NCBI GenBank assembly: GCA_015179045.1
Contig: WHUZ01000025.1
Location: 620,001-684,000 of the forward strand
Length of the DNA: 64,000 nt
Direction of reading: 5' to 3'
Source: Kalaharituber pfeilii
Taxonomy: Eukaryota; Ascomycota; Pezizomycetes; Pezizales; Pezizaceae
The translations under genes were made by a program, and so were the position numbers. This document shows, in pieces, positions 53,843 to 64,000 of the stretch (within the stretch, counting starts at the first letter, position 1; each line of letters begins with the position of its first letter). The notes under the pieces are model-generated. The model saw only the letters and a program-made list of their open reading frames with translations. It was not told the origin of the DNA and made no database searches.

Positions 53843-54465
53843 CATGTGTAGATGTCCGTATCTCCTATTATCTTTCTTTTTCTCACAGTTATACTAATAC
53901 CAAAGCTTTCAGTCTATGAGTACAAAAGAGCATCAGCAAGAAAATTATTCACGTCCCAAGGCATTATATGCGTCAGACGCGCTAATGCCACGGGACGTCA
54001 ACCGCTTTACACAGTGACATACCCTTTTTACTCGCAGGGTCTGGATGCCACTCTGAGTCGGCTCACCTCTGCAACGGGTGAGTATTTACTGTCGCTTCCG
54101 GACTTTGGCTTATTTTCACTTCCATCCTCAACTACAGTCTGATATTTACTACGTTATCAACTACGGCCTGATATTCACTGCATTATTAACTATAGACCTA
54201 TATGCCCTACGTTATCAAGTACAGACCACGTTACCAAGAATAAACTGTGTTCTCAAGTGTGGCCTGAATTAGTAGTCGGCTAATCGCGCCTCCTGCGCTT
54301 ATTGCACAGATTTCACTCTACCGCGACATAATATGTTTGACAGCCAATTGTTTATTCATTAATAACTAGCTATGCCGGTCTATATACAGGTGCCCTTTCA
54401 TTATTCCACTATTCCATGCTATCTTCTGTCATTCTACTGCTCCCACACATTCTCATCCCGCAGAT
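53843..54465. other. No gene recognised
   Basis: Short TAC(G/T)TTATCAA.TAC..CC.. units repeat at 54150-54260. Confidence 0.35.
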
Positions 54466-55270
54466 TACACCCTCGAATGACCTGCCATACCTGCGATTTG
54501 AGCTCATTCTAGTATATCTCGTGCCGTGGCGTAGGGCGTGCCGTACCTGTAAACTGAGCTCATTGTGCTACCCTCGCACCGTGGAAATAAACCTGAATAA
54601 CCTATTAAATTGAGCTCATTCTGCCACATCTCGCGCGGTGGAAATGGACCTGTAATACCTGTAAATTGAGCCTATTTCGCGCCGTCGTGTAGGACCTGCT
54701 GCACCTGTCATTCAGCTCATGTTGCAACATCTCGTGCCATCGTGTAGGACCTGAGATACGTGTTAAATTGAGCTCATTCTGCCACATCTCACGCGGTGGA
54801 AATGGACCTGTAATACCTGTAAATTGAGCCTATTCTACCACATCTCGCGCCGTCGTGTAGCACCTGCCGTACCTCTCGTATTCGACTCATTCTGCCATAT
54901 CTCGCACGGTGGAAATAGACCTGGATGACCTGTTAAATTGAGCTCATGCTACCACATCTCGTGCCATCAAGAAAGACCTGTCATACCTGTCAACATCAGC
55001 AAAAACGAAAAATCGCCCTGAAGCACCCGGGGATGTGAATACCCCCCAAGCGCCTTGAGCGCCCTGGATGCACGTCATCTATTCATTGTAACCTGGCGCA
55101 CTAAACAAGGCTCTGTGCGCCCTGGATGTATGTCATCTATTCCTTGTAACCTGGCGCAGTAACTAAGGCTCTGTGCACTCTGAATGCACCTCATCTATTT
55201 ATTGTAACGTCCTATGCACCCTGGATGCACGTTATCTGTTGATCATAGCTAGACACACTAACTAAGGTTG
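54466..55270. repeat. Two satellite-like arrays
   Basis: 54466-55000 holds about eight units of the ACCTGTAAATTGAGC / CTCATTCTGCCACATCTCG family. 55040-55260 holds about four units of roughly 62 bp with GGATGCACGTCATCTATTCA and TTGTAACCTGGCGC. Confidence 0.7.
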
Positions 55271-56506
55271 TTTACACCGAGGCAGTTTCTAGATGCCTAT
55301 ATTACGTCTCTGCGCAACTGATAATGTTGAGCTTTGGGTAGAAAGAGATGATTGTTATTCCTTCGTAGAGAGAGTAGCCAAAGTAATACACCTATATACA
55401 TAGAGCATGAGGTTGCTCTCGGGCCCTTACCACCCTTTATCACGGACCTCTCTGATATCCGACACCTCCGACACTCCGACATTACTGCAGATCTCTAACA
55501 GATAAGTGTGCCATGTACTTTCACGGTATCAACCACTTATAGACACTGAAGCAGCTTTTTCACAATAGCAAGTACTGCAGATAGAACGTCTTGTTTGACA
55601 TATATCTAGCTTTTGTGATCTATATCCAGGTGCCCCTTCATCATCCTATCATGCGATACCATTATCGGTTACCCTACCGCTCCTGCTTCATGCAATATAG
55701 TCCATTTTGCCACTCTCGCTGCAATAGAGAATTCGGCTCATTGTGGTGCATCGAGGAGCTTTGAGGAGAGCTGCCCTACCTGTCAATAGCTTTTTCTGCC
55801 AAATGTCATGCTGTTAAGAGGGGCCTGCCATACCTGTAAATATGTGCTGCAACAGTCGCGTCATCAAACATAAACAAAGATGTTCTGAGCGCGTCGGCAC
55901 GTTGTATCACAAACCTAGTCAACACTGAACTTGACGTCAGAATGAGGGGTAATTCATGCAGTATCAACCGGCAACGTGGAAGTGTACTGAACAACAGCCT
56001 ATCATCCTATATTGGGTTGCCAGCCGACCCATGTGAGTAACAACCAGCGGCTGTAGTGGCCGACCCAATGAGCAGCCCGATGAGCAGCCCAATAGGTAGC
56101 CGAGTAAGTGACTCTGCGAGTAGACCAGGTTCTAAAGCTCCCTTTACAACAGTTGAAGTTTATTTCAATTAAGTAGTGGGCATCCATGACCAAAACAAAG
56201 GTTGCGTCCAGGCGTACTGACTCAGCGTCCTGATGCAACCCACCTTTCGTATTGCGCCCTGTGCACCCGAGCGTTCTGACGCTAGATCTTACACCCTGTT
56301 GCATCCTGATACTACAAGTGAACCTTTGATCAATGATATTGCATCTCAGCGCATTTGGGTATCCACAATGCAATTACAATAATTGACCTGCAGCCCGACG
56401 CTGGCTGTCGGCGTGGGGCCATTAATTTGTATATATCGCCTTCAGCATTAGGTCGGCGTGAGGCCCTTTCGTAGTCCCGTAATTCGTACATATCACCTTC
56501 AGCATG
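55271..56506. other. No gene; degenerate repeats
   Basis: It includes one or two ACCTGTCAA-type units (55.69-55.84 kb), GAGCAGCCCGAT repeats (56.07 kb) and GCGTCCTGATGC motifs (56.2-56.3 kb). Frames are short. Confidence 0.4.
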
Positions 56507-58039
56507 CCGATTCCACGGGATGTCTCCGGACAGTCCTTTTGGACAGTCCTGACTGTCCTGACTGTCCCGAAGGTTGCATAACTGACTGTCCCGTCTTGCA
56601 TATGGTGCGGCTGAGCTGCCTGTCTCAAACTTGGCCACTAGCGAGAATTCATTAAAAAAGCGAAGTACCTAAATACATGATTGTACGAAATACAGAATGA
56701 TACATCATACTGATACAGTAGAAGATACAGTGATACAATCTTGAGTCTTATTACGCTCCACACTCTCTGTCCGAGCCCACTGTCGCTGCCTTAGCCATTT
56801 CAGCTCCTGTCAAGGTACGACCAGGCTGCTTTGTCTTTATTTTTACGTGGGGCAATATGCTGGAAGATACGACTGGTGCAAAGTAATGAGGTAATGTTGG
56901 TACTGTGGAATGATCAGTGATATGACAACCAGCTGTTGTTAGTTCTCTTAATATCTCTTTCCTCAACAGTAATAGGAATTTTACTGCTATGACGGCTGTT
57001 ATAGTATGCTTTAGGATTCAACTGCATTCCTTCTTCTGTGCGAAGGTGTAAGGACATATTATAACTCAATCCTGCTCACCTATACTGTATAGTATCTCCT
57101 ACTGCTTGCTGATAATCAGTATTGCGACGTTTATGCTGGATATATATTAATGGATTTGGTGCCAAAGGATGAGTATGGATTTTATCTGATATCGCAAGCA
57201 CCCAAGTATCTGTTCCACTATCTATATCTACTCGCAAATTGGTAGATATTGCCCATAGACATTCTTTGGCTTGTGTGTTAGTCTGGTGTCTGCGCTGTAC
57301 TATATATATATTTACATAAGTCTTAATTAAAATATATTGACATACCTTCAGAATTCTCTGCATCTAGTTTCTAGTATCTCGAGGCTTGCCATGATGTACA
57401 CATCCATAGCGTATACGCCCTTTCTTTTCAGACCCACTCAAAGTCACCACAGCGAAGCCTTTGGTGAATGCATAGTCCTGGAGTCTATCTAAAGCCATGC
57501 ATATTGCTCGCCATCCATAGGGTCTTCACAATGCAATTCAGGCATCTCTTCTAAAACCTTTATTACTACCGAAACAAGCTCTTTTGGAAGGCTCGGGTGT
57601 GAAGTCCAGGTCTGTTTCGCACTCAAGGTACTGGTTGCAGTGGAGAGTGACATTTTAGTGAGCGCAAAGCAAGTATAGGGCAGAAAAATTAATTAAGGAC
57701 TCGCGAGTACTATATGAATTTATGTATCGGCTGGAAAATATCTGGGATGTAAAGTGCGTGAAGCCTTTGTAATTGTGTTGGAGTCTTGCAAAAATGAAAA
57801 TCTCAAAACCAGTAGCTACAGTGCGAATTATCAAAGAAAAATTTCCCAGTTCGGAGAGTTAGGCGCACTGATTACCCTGCACCGGAAATATCTGCCGCAC
57901 CAAGACAGTCTGCCACACCAAGACAGTGAGCTCAGCCGCACCATATGCAAGACGGGACAGTCAGTTATGCAACCTTCGGGACAGTCAGGACAGTCAGGAC
58001 AGTCCAAAAGGACTGTCCGGAGACATCCCGCCGATTCCA
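56507..58039 (-). mobile_element. Short MULE with 9-bp TSD
   Basis: The body 56516-58030 is flanked by CCGATTCCA (56507-56515, 58031-58039). Inverted ends of about 105-110 bp start CGGGATGTCTCCGGACAGTC and contain repeated CAGGACAGT. A 9-bp duplication and a FAR1-like gene fragment both point to a Mutator-like element, non-autonomous because no DDE catalytic domain is present. Confidence 0.8.
56751..57653 (-). pseudogene. FAR1-like DNA-binding fragment of a MULE transposase
   Basis: It begins MSLSTATSTLSAKQTWTS at 57653. After a stop and frame change come DYAFTKGFAVVTLSGSEKKG and RIRYGCVHHGKPRD, then RHQTNTQAKECLWAISTN and ISDKIHTHPLAPNPLIY. This is the C...C...H.H layout of FAR1/WRKY-GCM1 zinc fingers found at the N-terminus of MULE transposases. 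The remainder (MRKEILRELTTAGCHITDHS) reaches 56751. There are several frame changes, so it is not functional. Confidence 0.65.
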
Positions 58040-58422
58040 TTTCTGCCCAATATCTCATGTGCGCAGTAAATACTCAATATACTTAACATGTTCAAAATCT
58101 CATGCGTGCGCTCAATATACTCAATACTCTCCATACCTCATGTGTGCAGTCAATATGCTTAATATTCTCTGCAACTCATGGCGTGCTCAATGTGCTTAAT
58201 ACTCTCTACATCTCATATGCACTGCGACGGTGGTCAATTCCCGGCCTGGGTTAGGAATCCATACCTATATGCTGAACAGGCTCAATATGCCCAATATTCT
58301 CTACTCTATATCTCACACCTGTGCTCAATACGCTCAATTGGACCAATCTGCCCCAATATCTTGAGGGCGGTCAATTATCTCAATCTGGCAAGTATGCCTG
58401 AGCTGCCCTGTTAGGATAGTAG
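58040..58422. repeat. CTCAATATACTCAACATG repeats
   Basis: This is the degenerate AT-rich family in opposite orientation to 0.45-0.73 kb. No gene is seen. Confidence 0.55.
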
Positions 58423-59051
58423 TGGTTATCAGCTTTGCGTCACGTAACCGTTACGTGAGGTTACATGACATAAGCAAATGCTCTGATTGGCTGATTTCGT
58501 AACGTGAGACAGCCGATCTTCGTTACGCAACGTAACCATGATCACGTAGCCAAATCGTCGCGTTACCACCATAACCTTGCGTAACTTTGGGTAACGCCAA
58601 GGATATGCGCCTGGTTTTTAGCTGACTACTCCGTACAGGGGCCTTTGACCAGTCTTTACCTAAATCAGCAACACATGGATGCATATGCATAAGCACGTGT
58701 CTACAACTTCATGAGCCTCCCCAATCTACGCATGAAAGCTCTCCAGTTTCTACCATCATGAGCCAGCAAACGTCTGCTACAACCACAGCAAGTTCACGAG
58801 CTGTTACTCCACGCTCTGCTACCCCCTCTGGTATCTGAATTAAGTAGCATAGATATGGCATGAGTCTCGATTGCTGTCGTGACTACCTGTTCGATTTTGG
58901 CTCTCTCCGATATGCGGGGCATGTTGATGTTACGGAACGTGACGGTAACGTAGGTTACGCGGGGGACATCAGCGACCCTCCTCTCATTTGGGCTTAGCGG
59001 GTTGGCAGGGGTTACCTAACGGAACGGAACGTAACGCAAAGCTGATAACCA
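58423..59051. mobile_element. TIR element with GTTACG subterminal repeats (629 bp)
   Basis: The first 18 bases, TGGTTATCAGCTTTGCGT, are repeated exactly inverted at 59051. GTTACG/CGTAAC motifs are crowded in the outer 150 bases of both sides, as transposase-binding repeats often are. TSD not found. One tiny frame (MSQQTSATTTASSRAVTPRS, about 58758) is inside. A hAT-like origin is a guess. Confidence 0.65.
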
Positions 59052-59700
59052 TCAAGCACGGTAATCCAGTACGTATAGTAGTAGCCAGTAGTATGCGGGA
59101 TATTGTATAGTAGCAGTAAAAGTAGCAAGTACCCTGTCGCAGTGTGTGGCAGCAGGATATACTATACAGGATAAAACCGTCCATATGAATCATGGTGTGT
59201 AAGCGGTGCATATAGGAGCCGCAATACAGGCCAAACTGGAGGCGAAAATGCAGGCGGACAGTGCTATAGGGGCCGCAATAGAAGCCGAACTGGAGACGAA
59301 AATGCAGGCGGAAGTACAGAGCGGAAGTGGAGGCCGAAGTGCAGGCGGCAGAGCGTGGCGGACTACGCTATAGGAAGGGATGATTTGCTGGCATTGACAT
59401 TAAGCGATCCAATGTTTTTTTTTTCTGTAATGGTGCTGTGCTTTTTTCTTGGCACTAGGCTCAGTACATAATAGATATCTCAAGTTCAAAACGATATGTA
59501 TCACATTGAACATGCATAGTAAAGTTGGTAGTTATAATAGAGGCTTATATGCCTTATGGGAGTTCCAAATCAGCGGATCATATTATTTTGAACAGTTTTG
59601 TACACTTTGAGGTTATTGGACGGACATAAAGAAACTAGCCATCTTCCTCGTTCATTTTCCTCTATTATTATCAATTTATGTATATGAATTAGGTAACCAA
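59052..59700. repeat. GGAGGCGAAAATGCAGGCGG short repeats; otherwise empty
   Basis: Repeats lie at 59210-59350 and nothing is recognised from 59360 to 59690. Confidence 0.45.
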
Positions 59701-59738
59701 AACCTCGCCATAGCCTCAAAGGCGGTACGCGAGTAATG

Positions 59739-59770
<32 letters not shown>
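59701..59770 (+). mobile_element. Family-A tail
   Basis: The A hairpin (GCCT-CAA-AGGC) is followed by TAATGATATT and about 28 A. The 5' extent is unknown and no TSD was found. Confidence 0.65.
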
Positions 59771-59773
<3 letters not shown>

Positions 59774-59800
59774 AACAAGTTTGCATCACGCGCCTGCAAC

Positions 59801-60308
59801 ATGCAGCATCCAACGGCGGAATCGGAGAAGCGCAGCTGCGGGGAGGCCCAGACGGGGGCGCACCTAGCCTTCCAGTGCAGTCAGCAGAGGTTTCGCCCAG
59901 AAGGATTTAGAGAATGGGGGGATATGGAGAAGAACTGGAAAAGGACAGCTGAGAATGGGGATGAGTGGGATGCGTTGGAAAGGTTCTTCGGGATCAGGTT
60001 CTAGGGCGCCGTGCGATTTGCCGTCGGGGAAGTTTGCTTGCCGGGGAAGTTTGCTTGCCGGGATGCGAAAGTGTGGGGAAGAGGGGAGGGGGGAGAGGGG
60101 GAGATGTATAGTGGGGCCTCCCTGAGGCAGAAACCGGAAGGACCGTCCGGAGGTTTCCGGATTCAGGGTGTAGAAGTAGATAGAAAGTTCTTTGTTTGTT
60201 AAGCCTGCTGTCTCCGGCTTGCGCAGGGACCCTGCCATGGCTTGGCGCTGCAAGCGGGGTTATGTGATTTAAATAAAAAATAAAAATAAAAAAAAATGCA
60301 GCATCCAA
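59801..60308 (+). mobile_element. 5'-truncated family-B LINE (482 bp)
   Basis: The body 59814-60295 lies between ATGCAGCATCCAA copies (59801-59813, 60296-60308). The ORF2 C-terminus ends at 60004 (GEAQTGAHLAFQCSQQR, WDALERFFGIRF-stop), a different LINE family from A. The tail is CCCTGCCATGGC...GCGGGGTTATGTGATT followed by an A-rich run, and defines family B. Confidence 0.85.
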
Positions 60309-60574
60309 GACTTGGTAGCCTGCTTAGAGACTGGGTGGCCTTGGCATTCCCGGTTGGCACGTGCTTGTTATAATCTCCCTGTTTCTGTTAAATTGATGTC
60401 TCCATAATGTGTGTCCGTATACAGTTCTCTCTAGGCTAATCAGCTTTTACCATCCCATTCACAACCGTTACCTCCCCCGAACAAGATCACTCCCCTAGTA
60501 GCAGTCAGATTTTATTACTCCTGTAGTAGCAGGAGCTCCACACAGGTCAACGAGCAGTCACCTAGAATACAGAC

Positions 60575-61276
60575 ATGTCCCGTAATCTTGGCTACTGGGA
60601 GGATGAACACTCTCTACCCCCTTCGCTCCCACGTCACCTCCAACGACACCTCCGCGAGCTCAAAAAGAACATTGCATTGCATTTTCAATGGGGGAAGCTC
60701 CAGATTGAGCAGAAACTTCATGACGAGATCAATCAGGGTCACATCGCTCCCAACGATCCCTTCGCACATGATGTGTATCGTGCGAACACTCAGCGCGAGC
60801 TATTCCGAAGCAAGGACGACTCCCCATGGCTGTCAGAAATAGGTGCCAGGTGCCCTCATAGTAGGTCGCGTGTAAATCAACAGAACTTCCGTCCAGACGT
60901 CCTAATTCAGCACACAACGAACCCCCCCTTTAACCACTCAGAGGGCCTGCGCAACATGCTTAGGGAGTTTGGAAACTTTATCAGTGACGGTCGCCTCACA
61001 GAGCAACCGACCCAGCGGGCTTTTGCGACTGCTATAGTGGAATATTCTTATAATTCCCTAAATGATGGTCTTTCAGCAGAGATTCACGCAGGCTATTTAC
61101 AAATCAACGCATCACAGGAGGAGCAACGGTTCGCACGTTTACTAGATTGGCGTGTGGAGAAGTTTATCATCCTCGAAACCTCTCTTTATGATATTACGTT
61201 CACATTTGACAATGCGTTGTTTGGGAACTTTCAGGAGGAAATTGAACAGATTGTCTTACATGGGCAGGATGCTTGA
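60575..61276 (+). CDS. Intact 233-codon ORF, unknown function
   Basis: The ATG at 60575 starts MSRNLGYWEDEHSLPPSLPR. The first 60 residues are His/Arg/Leu-rich and probably helical. The second half (FGNFISDGRLTEQPTQRAFA, ILETSLYDITFTFDN) looks like a folded alpha/beta protein. It has no signal peptide, membrane segment or catalytic motif that I can name. Codon use is less AT-biased than the surroundings, and the frame is clean in a decayed region, which supports a real gene. It may be related in layout to the next ORF (62452), but alignment by eye is not convincing. Confidence 0.55.
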   Translation: MSRNLGYWEDEHSLPPSLPRHLQRHLRELKKNIALHFQWGKLQIEQKLHDEINQGHIAPNDPFAHDVYRANTQRELFRSKDDSPWLSEIGARCPHSRSRVNQQNFRPDVLIQHTTNPPFNHSEGLRNMLREFGNFISDGRLTEQPTQRAFATAIVEYSYNSLNDGLSAEIHAGYLQINASQEEQRFARLLDWRVEKFIILETSLYDITFTFDNALFGNFQEEIEQIVLHGQDA

Positions 61277-61285
61277 GTAGCTCAA

Positions 61286-61382
61286 AGAGGACTATTCTCC
61301 CCGCCATAGGCTTGTAGCTTGTATGCGGGGTTATATGAAGAAAAAAGGAAAACGAAAAAAACGAAAAATAAGAGGGCTATTC
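61286..61382 (+). mobile_element. Orphan family-B tail insertion (73 bp)
   Basis: The insert 61298-61370 starts TCCCCGCCATAGG, has the CCCCGC/GCGGGG outer stem, then GTTATATGAAG and an A-rich tail. Flanks AGAGGACTATTC and AGAGGGCTATTC (61286-61297, 61371-61382) differ by one base. It sits 10 bases after the stop of the preceding ORF, so that gene would use it as its 3' UTR. Confidence 0.75.
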
Positions 61383-62451
61383 CTGTACTTTTCATTTTGT
61401 TCCTTCTCCTAACTGCTCTGTAGTCGGGGGTTTCGTATTTTGCATGTGGTACGGAAAACAATTCTTTCCTCTCGGCTGTCTTCACGATGAGAGTATAGTA
61501 AAAAAAAAACGTTAATCGCCATTAAATCAGCATCGTACTGTGACAATCTCTGCAAAGGTCATCCACATGTTTCAGCATTCCAAGGATTCAGGGAGATAAC
61601 ACAACACTTGGTCGAGAATTATGTAAATAAGCGACGCATACAGACATCATTTTCTGGCTCAGATGAGTTTTTCACTTCGTTCCTCGCCCCCAATCACAAA
61701 TCTCCGTAGGCCCTGTTGAGTAGATCAGTGTATTCTTGTTTACTTTGTTTCCATTCTTTCCTTCTTCCCTTCTCCTCCTCCTTTACGTTCGCTTCTTCGC
61801 TGTTGAGCGAAGATCTGCCATCATACCTCCTATCTCGTTCTCTACGAGCAAAGCAAGTAGATCCCTCTATCATGAACTCGTATCCTCTCCGTAATCACCG
61901 TCCAAACCCGGATCTGAACCATGCACTGGCTCAACTGTAAATTTGCCTCAAGGCTATCACTGCCTACTCCGAATGCCAGTGATTTCGGATCGATGCACAG
62001 TAAGACCTTCAACTAGTGATCATCATATGCCCATTATGATAAATTACACAGTCCAGGACCGAAATGATCAGCCTCTCATATACGACAGTTAACACTACAA
62101 TTTGTCACATGTAGGAAAAATACGAGAGTATTACATGGGTGGTGCACTTCTCAACCTACTTCCGACGTCACATAATTGACTTGCAGGCACAGCCATTACT
62201 TGCAGTCATTACTTTCTCAAGCGTCAGCGCACCTGTGTTTCCGGCCATATCATTCATTAGTATACCCACATTGCTTAGGTGGGATGGCTAAACTGCTCTC
62301 AACGCGGAGAGCATTTATCACTACAGTTTCCACTTATATTAGTGGCCCTCCTGCTCTCACAAATTCTCATTCCCCAAGTCTTAGTCTGCAAACTAAACCT
62401 ACCCCTCCCAACGGCTCTCAATTCGCACTTATCCTTCACAAGTTTTCCATT
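61383..62451. other. Intergenic region or leader
   Basis: No firm feature. A short frame MNSYPLRNHRPNPDLNHALA at 61872 ends in GTAAATTT, which could be a 5' exon/donor for the 62.45-kb gene, unproven. Confidence 0.35.
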
Positions 62452-63096
62452 ATGGGTTCCACCGACAAGTGGACTACGCAGATTACCCAAGAGGGGAATT
62501 TAGTGTTCTTTCTGCAGATTCAGCCTGGAGACTTAGATGCGGCCGCGAGAAGCGAGCTTCGCAGGTTGAAGAGCGAGATTGAGGCCATAAGGCAGCGCGC
62601 AACCTCCGCCGCAAATACTGCCGTAGGGTCTGAGAACATCACTGATAACACCGAGAAGGAAATACGCCGTGCATACCTTATCCAGGACGCATTTCATCGC
62701 GCACCAGAATTGAGTCCAGTTAACTCCCAGAGGAGAGTTTCGAAAATGAATGTAAAGGCTGGCGACTTTCACGCAGAAATTATCAAGCTGGCATCACAGG
62801 GCATCGATCTTCCCGTCGCAACCCTCACATCTGATTTCGAGCGTTTGATCCAAGAAATCAAGCAAACCTTCTCTCAGGGGGGTGAAGCAAACACAACACA
62901 GCCCAGATACCTGATTGGAACACTGTTCAACTACAGCAAGTTTACAGCGGATTTCTCAACCGCCGTTCGCCTTATCCACTTCGACGTTGATGCGGCACTG
63001 AAGGAGATCGCCCAAGGGAAAGCGACTACAAGCAAGGTCACCTTGGAAATGACCTTCAATACTACTGATTGGGTTTACACTGGGCCTAACAAGTAA
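62452..63096 (+). CDS. Intact 214-codon ORF, unknown function
   Basis: The start ATG at 62452 (MGSTDKWTTQITQEGNLVFF) is chosen because the longer in-frame extension upstream (to 62176) looks like non-coding leader. Residues 25-75 are charged and helical (ELRRLKSEIEAIRQRATSAA). The second half (SQGIDLPVATLTSDFERLIQ, YLIGTLFNYSKFTADFS, STAVRLIHFDVDAAL, TLEMTFNTTDW) appears globular. No recognised family, signal or membrane segment. The clean frame and its size near that of the 60.6-kb ORF hint at a two-gene locus. Confidence 0.55.
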   Translation: MGSTDKWTTQITQEGNLVFFLQIQPGDLDAAARSELRRLKSEIEAIRQRATSAANTAVGSENITDNTEKEIRRAYLIQDAFHRAPELSPVNSQRRVSKMNVKAGDFHAEIIKLASQGIDLPVATLTSDFERLIQEIKQTFSQGGEANTTQPRYLIGTLFNYSKFTADFSTAVRLIHFDVDAALKEIAQGKATTSKVTLEMTFNTTDWVYTGPNK

Positions 63097-63270
63097 GGGC
63101 TGGATCGAAGTGCCCAAAGGTCAGCTTAGAGTGGTACGTCCCCGCATTCCATATTCGAGCCTCGTATCCACAGGAGGAGTAGTCTTTAATGATGTTGCAC
63201 AATAGGACTATCAAACATGAGGTATTCTCTCACCGCAAGTATAGGGCAGCATGGGGAATACTCATTGAAC

Positions 63271-63502
63271 GATTGACATTGAGGGGGAGAAATGACGCTG
63301 GCGGAGGTGATGGACTGGGCGGCAGAGTAGACGGAGTGGTGCAGGACACGCTCGATGTTGCGACGTTGTTTTTTTACTTTTTCTGTGATGTTATACTCTG
63401 TTTATTCGTTGTTATGTATTTAAATCCTCGCCATAGCCTACAAGGTGGCATGCGAGTAATGACATAAAAAAAAAAAAAAAAAAAAAAAAGATTGACATTG
63501 AG
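63271..63502 (+). mobile_element. 5'-truncated family-A LINE 3' end (206 bp)
   Basis: The body 63284-63489 lies between perfect GATTGACATTGAG copies (63271-63283, 63490-63502). It has the ORF2 end MTLAEVMDWAAE-stop, the A hairpin (GCCT-ACA-AGGT, one wobble) and poly(A). Confidence 0.88.
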
Positions 63503-64000
63503 ATTGGAGTGGAGGATTGGGGATATAAAAAAGGGTACAATCCGCAGTTCAAACAAGTTCATGTTAAAAATTTCTTTTATTTTATTTTATTTTATTTTAT
63601 TTCTTTTTTTGTTACGTTACTCAAATACAGGTTACGTATTAACTCACTTAAGAGGCAAAACACAAACGCGCGCTAGTGCGGTCTTGGCAAGCCTCTCGGC
63701 GTCAGTGCGCGTGTACTACCAAGTATGCACAAGCACAATCTCAACATAATAGAGAATGATATTCAGAAGGATCTGACCATAGAAATGGGAGACTGGATCA
63801 AGGTGATGAATAGACTGGCTTAGGGGCGCTGGAGTGTAGTTTCCTTTCCAGTCATTAGTGATACTGAGGATGATGGGCCTGAATATGATTTCCGTTGGCA
63901 AGCAGATGAGTGTTAGAGGAAGAGAGGGAGATACTATATTGAGTAGAGATAATGGAGAAGCTGGAAATTAGCCTATGCACCTAGACTTGCACTAGATCAC
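63503..64000. repeat. (TTTTA)n microsatellite; otherwise no gene
   Basis: A TTTTATTTTATTTTA run lies at about 63570-63605. The rest shows only one short frame (NIIENDIQKDLTIEMGDWIK, about 63745-63825). Confidence 0.45.

Noticed and set aside
364..63562. Poly-Phe or poly-Lys containing ORFs next to T- or A-runs
   Set aside because: They are translations of LINE poly(A) tails and hairpins.
1..64000. CRISPR array, rRNA genes or bacterial operons
   Set aside because: No regularly spaced direct repeats with unique spacers, no rRNA core sequence and no ribosome-binding-site pattern.

Overview
This window looks like an accessory, transposon-dense stretch of a filamentous fungal genome, most likely an ascomycete. 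The evidence is a Fot1/pogo-type transposase, fungal LINEs with an RNase H domain, a Ty3/gypsy element with a chromovirus-like gag-pol, a short non-autonomous MULE, and one spliced gene whose intron has a GTAAGT donor and a TACTAAC branch point. No bacterial operon, rRNA or convincing tRNA is present. The species cannot be read from the sequence.

Layout. 0-6.7 kb: LINE ends, several tiny retro-insertions, a Fot1-like element (2.03-5.74 kb) split by an ORF1-only LINE derivative, then a short TIR element carrying a Myb/SANT-like gene. 6.9-17 kb: TIR elements, a solo LTR in an ORF1 relic, a foldback element, two copies of one MITE, minisatellites and truncated LINEs. 17.2-19.2 kb: a decaying 2OG-Fe(II)-oxygenase-like gene whose intron is filled by a 43-bp minisatellite. 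20.7-32.4 kb: a rearranged gypsy element with three LTRs, an inverted partial gag, a gag-pol with a canonical -1 frameshift site, and an extra ORF. 32.4-41 kb: a LINE with three ORFs (593, 454 and 1089 aa) plus an inverted chimeric LINE fragment. 42.7-50.1 kb: an unrecognised protein-coding gene broken by four datable insertions. 51-55 kb: a second copy of a large foldback element, a solo LTR and satellite-like repeats. 56.5-58.0 kb: a short MULE with a FAR1-like domain. 58-64 kb: another TIR element, a second LINE family and two small intact ORFs of unknown function.

How it fits together. Two LINE families, here called A and B, dominate. Family A ends in a hairpin with compensatory base changes followed by TAATGAAATAAA and poly(A). 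Family B ends in CCCTGCC...GCGGGGTTATGTGATT and poly(A). Both tails also occur as tiny insertions with perfect or near-perfect target-site duplications (TSDs). For family B, five of these start within one base of the same position, so they may be about 45-nt 'nano-SINEs' made of little beyond the 3' recognition hairpin. ORF1-only elements share the A tail and a 35-nt 5' hairpin, and resemble mammalian HAL1 in concept. Many insertions can be ordered by nesting, so the window is close to a stratigraphic record of mobile-element activity.
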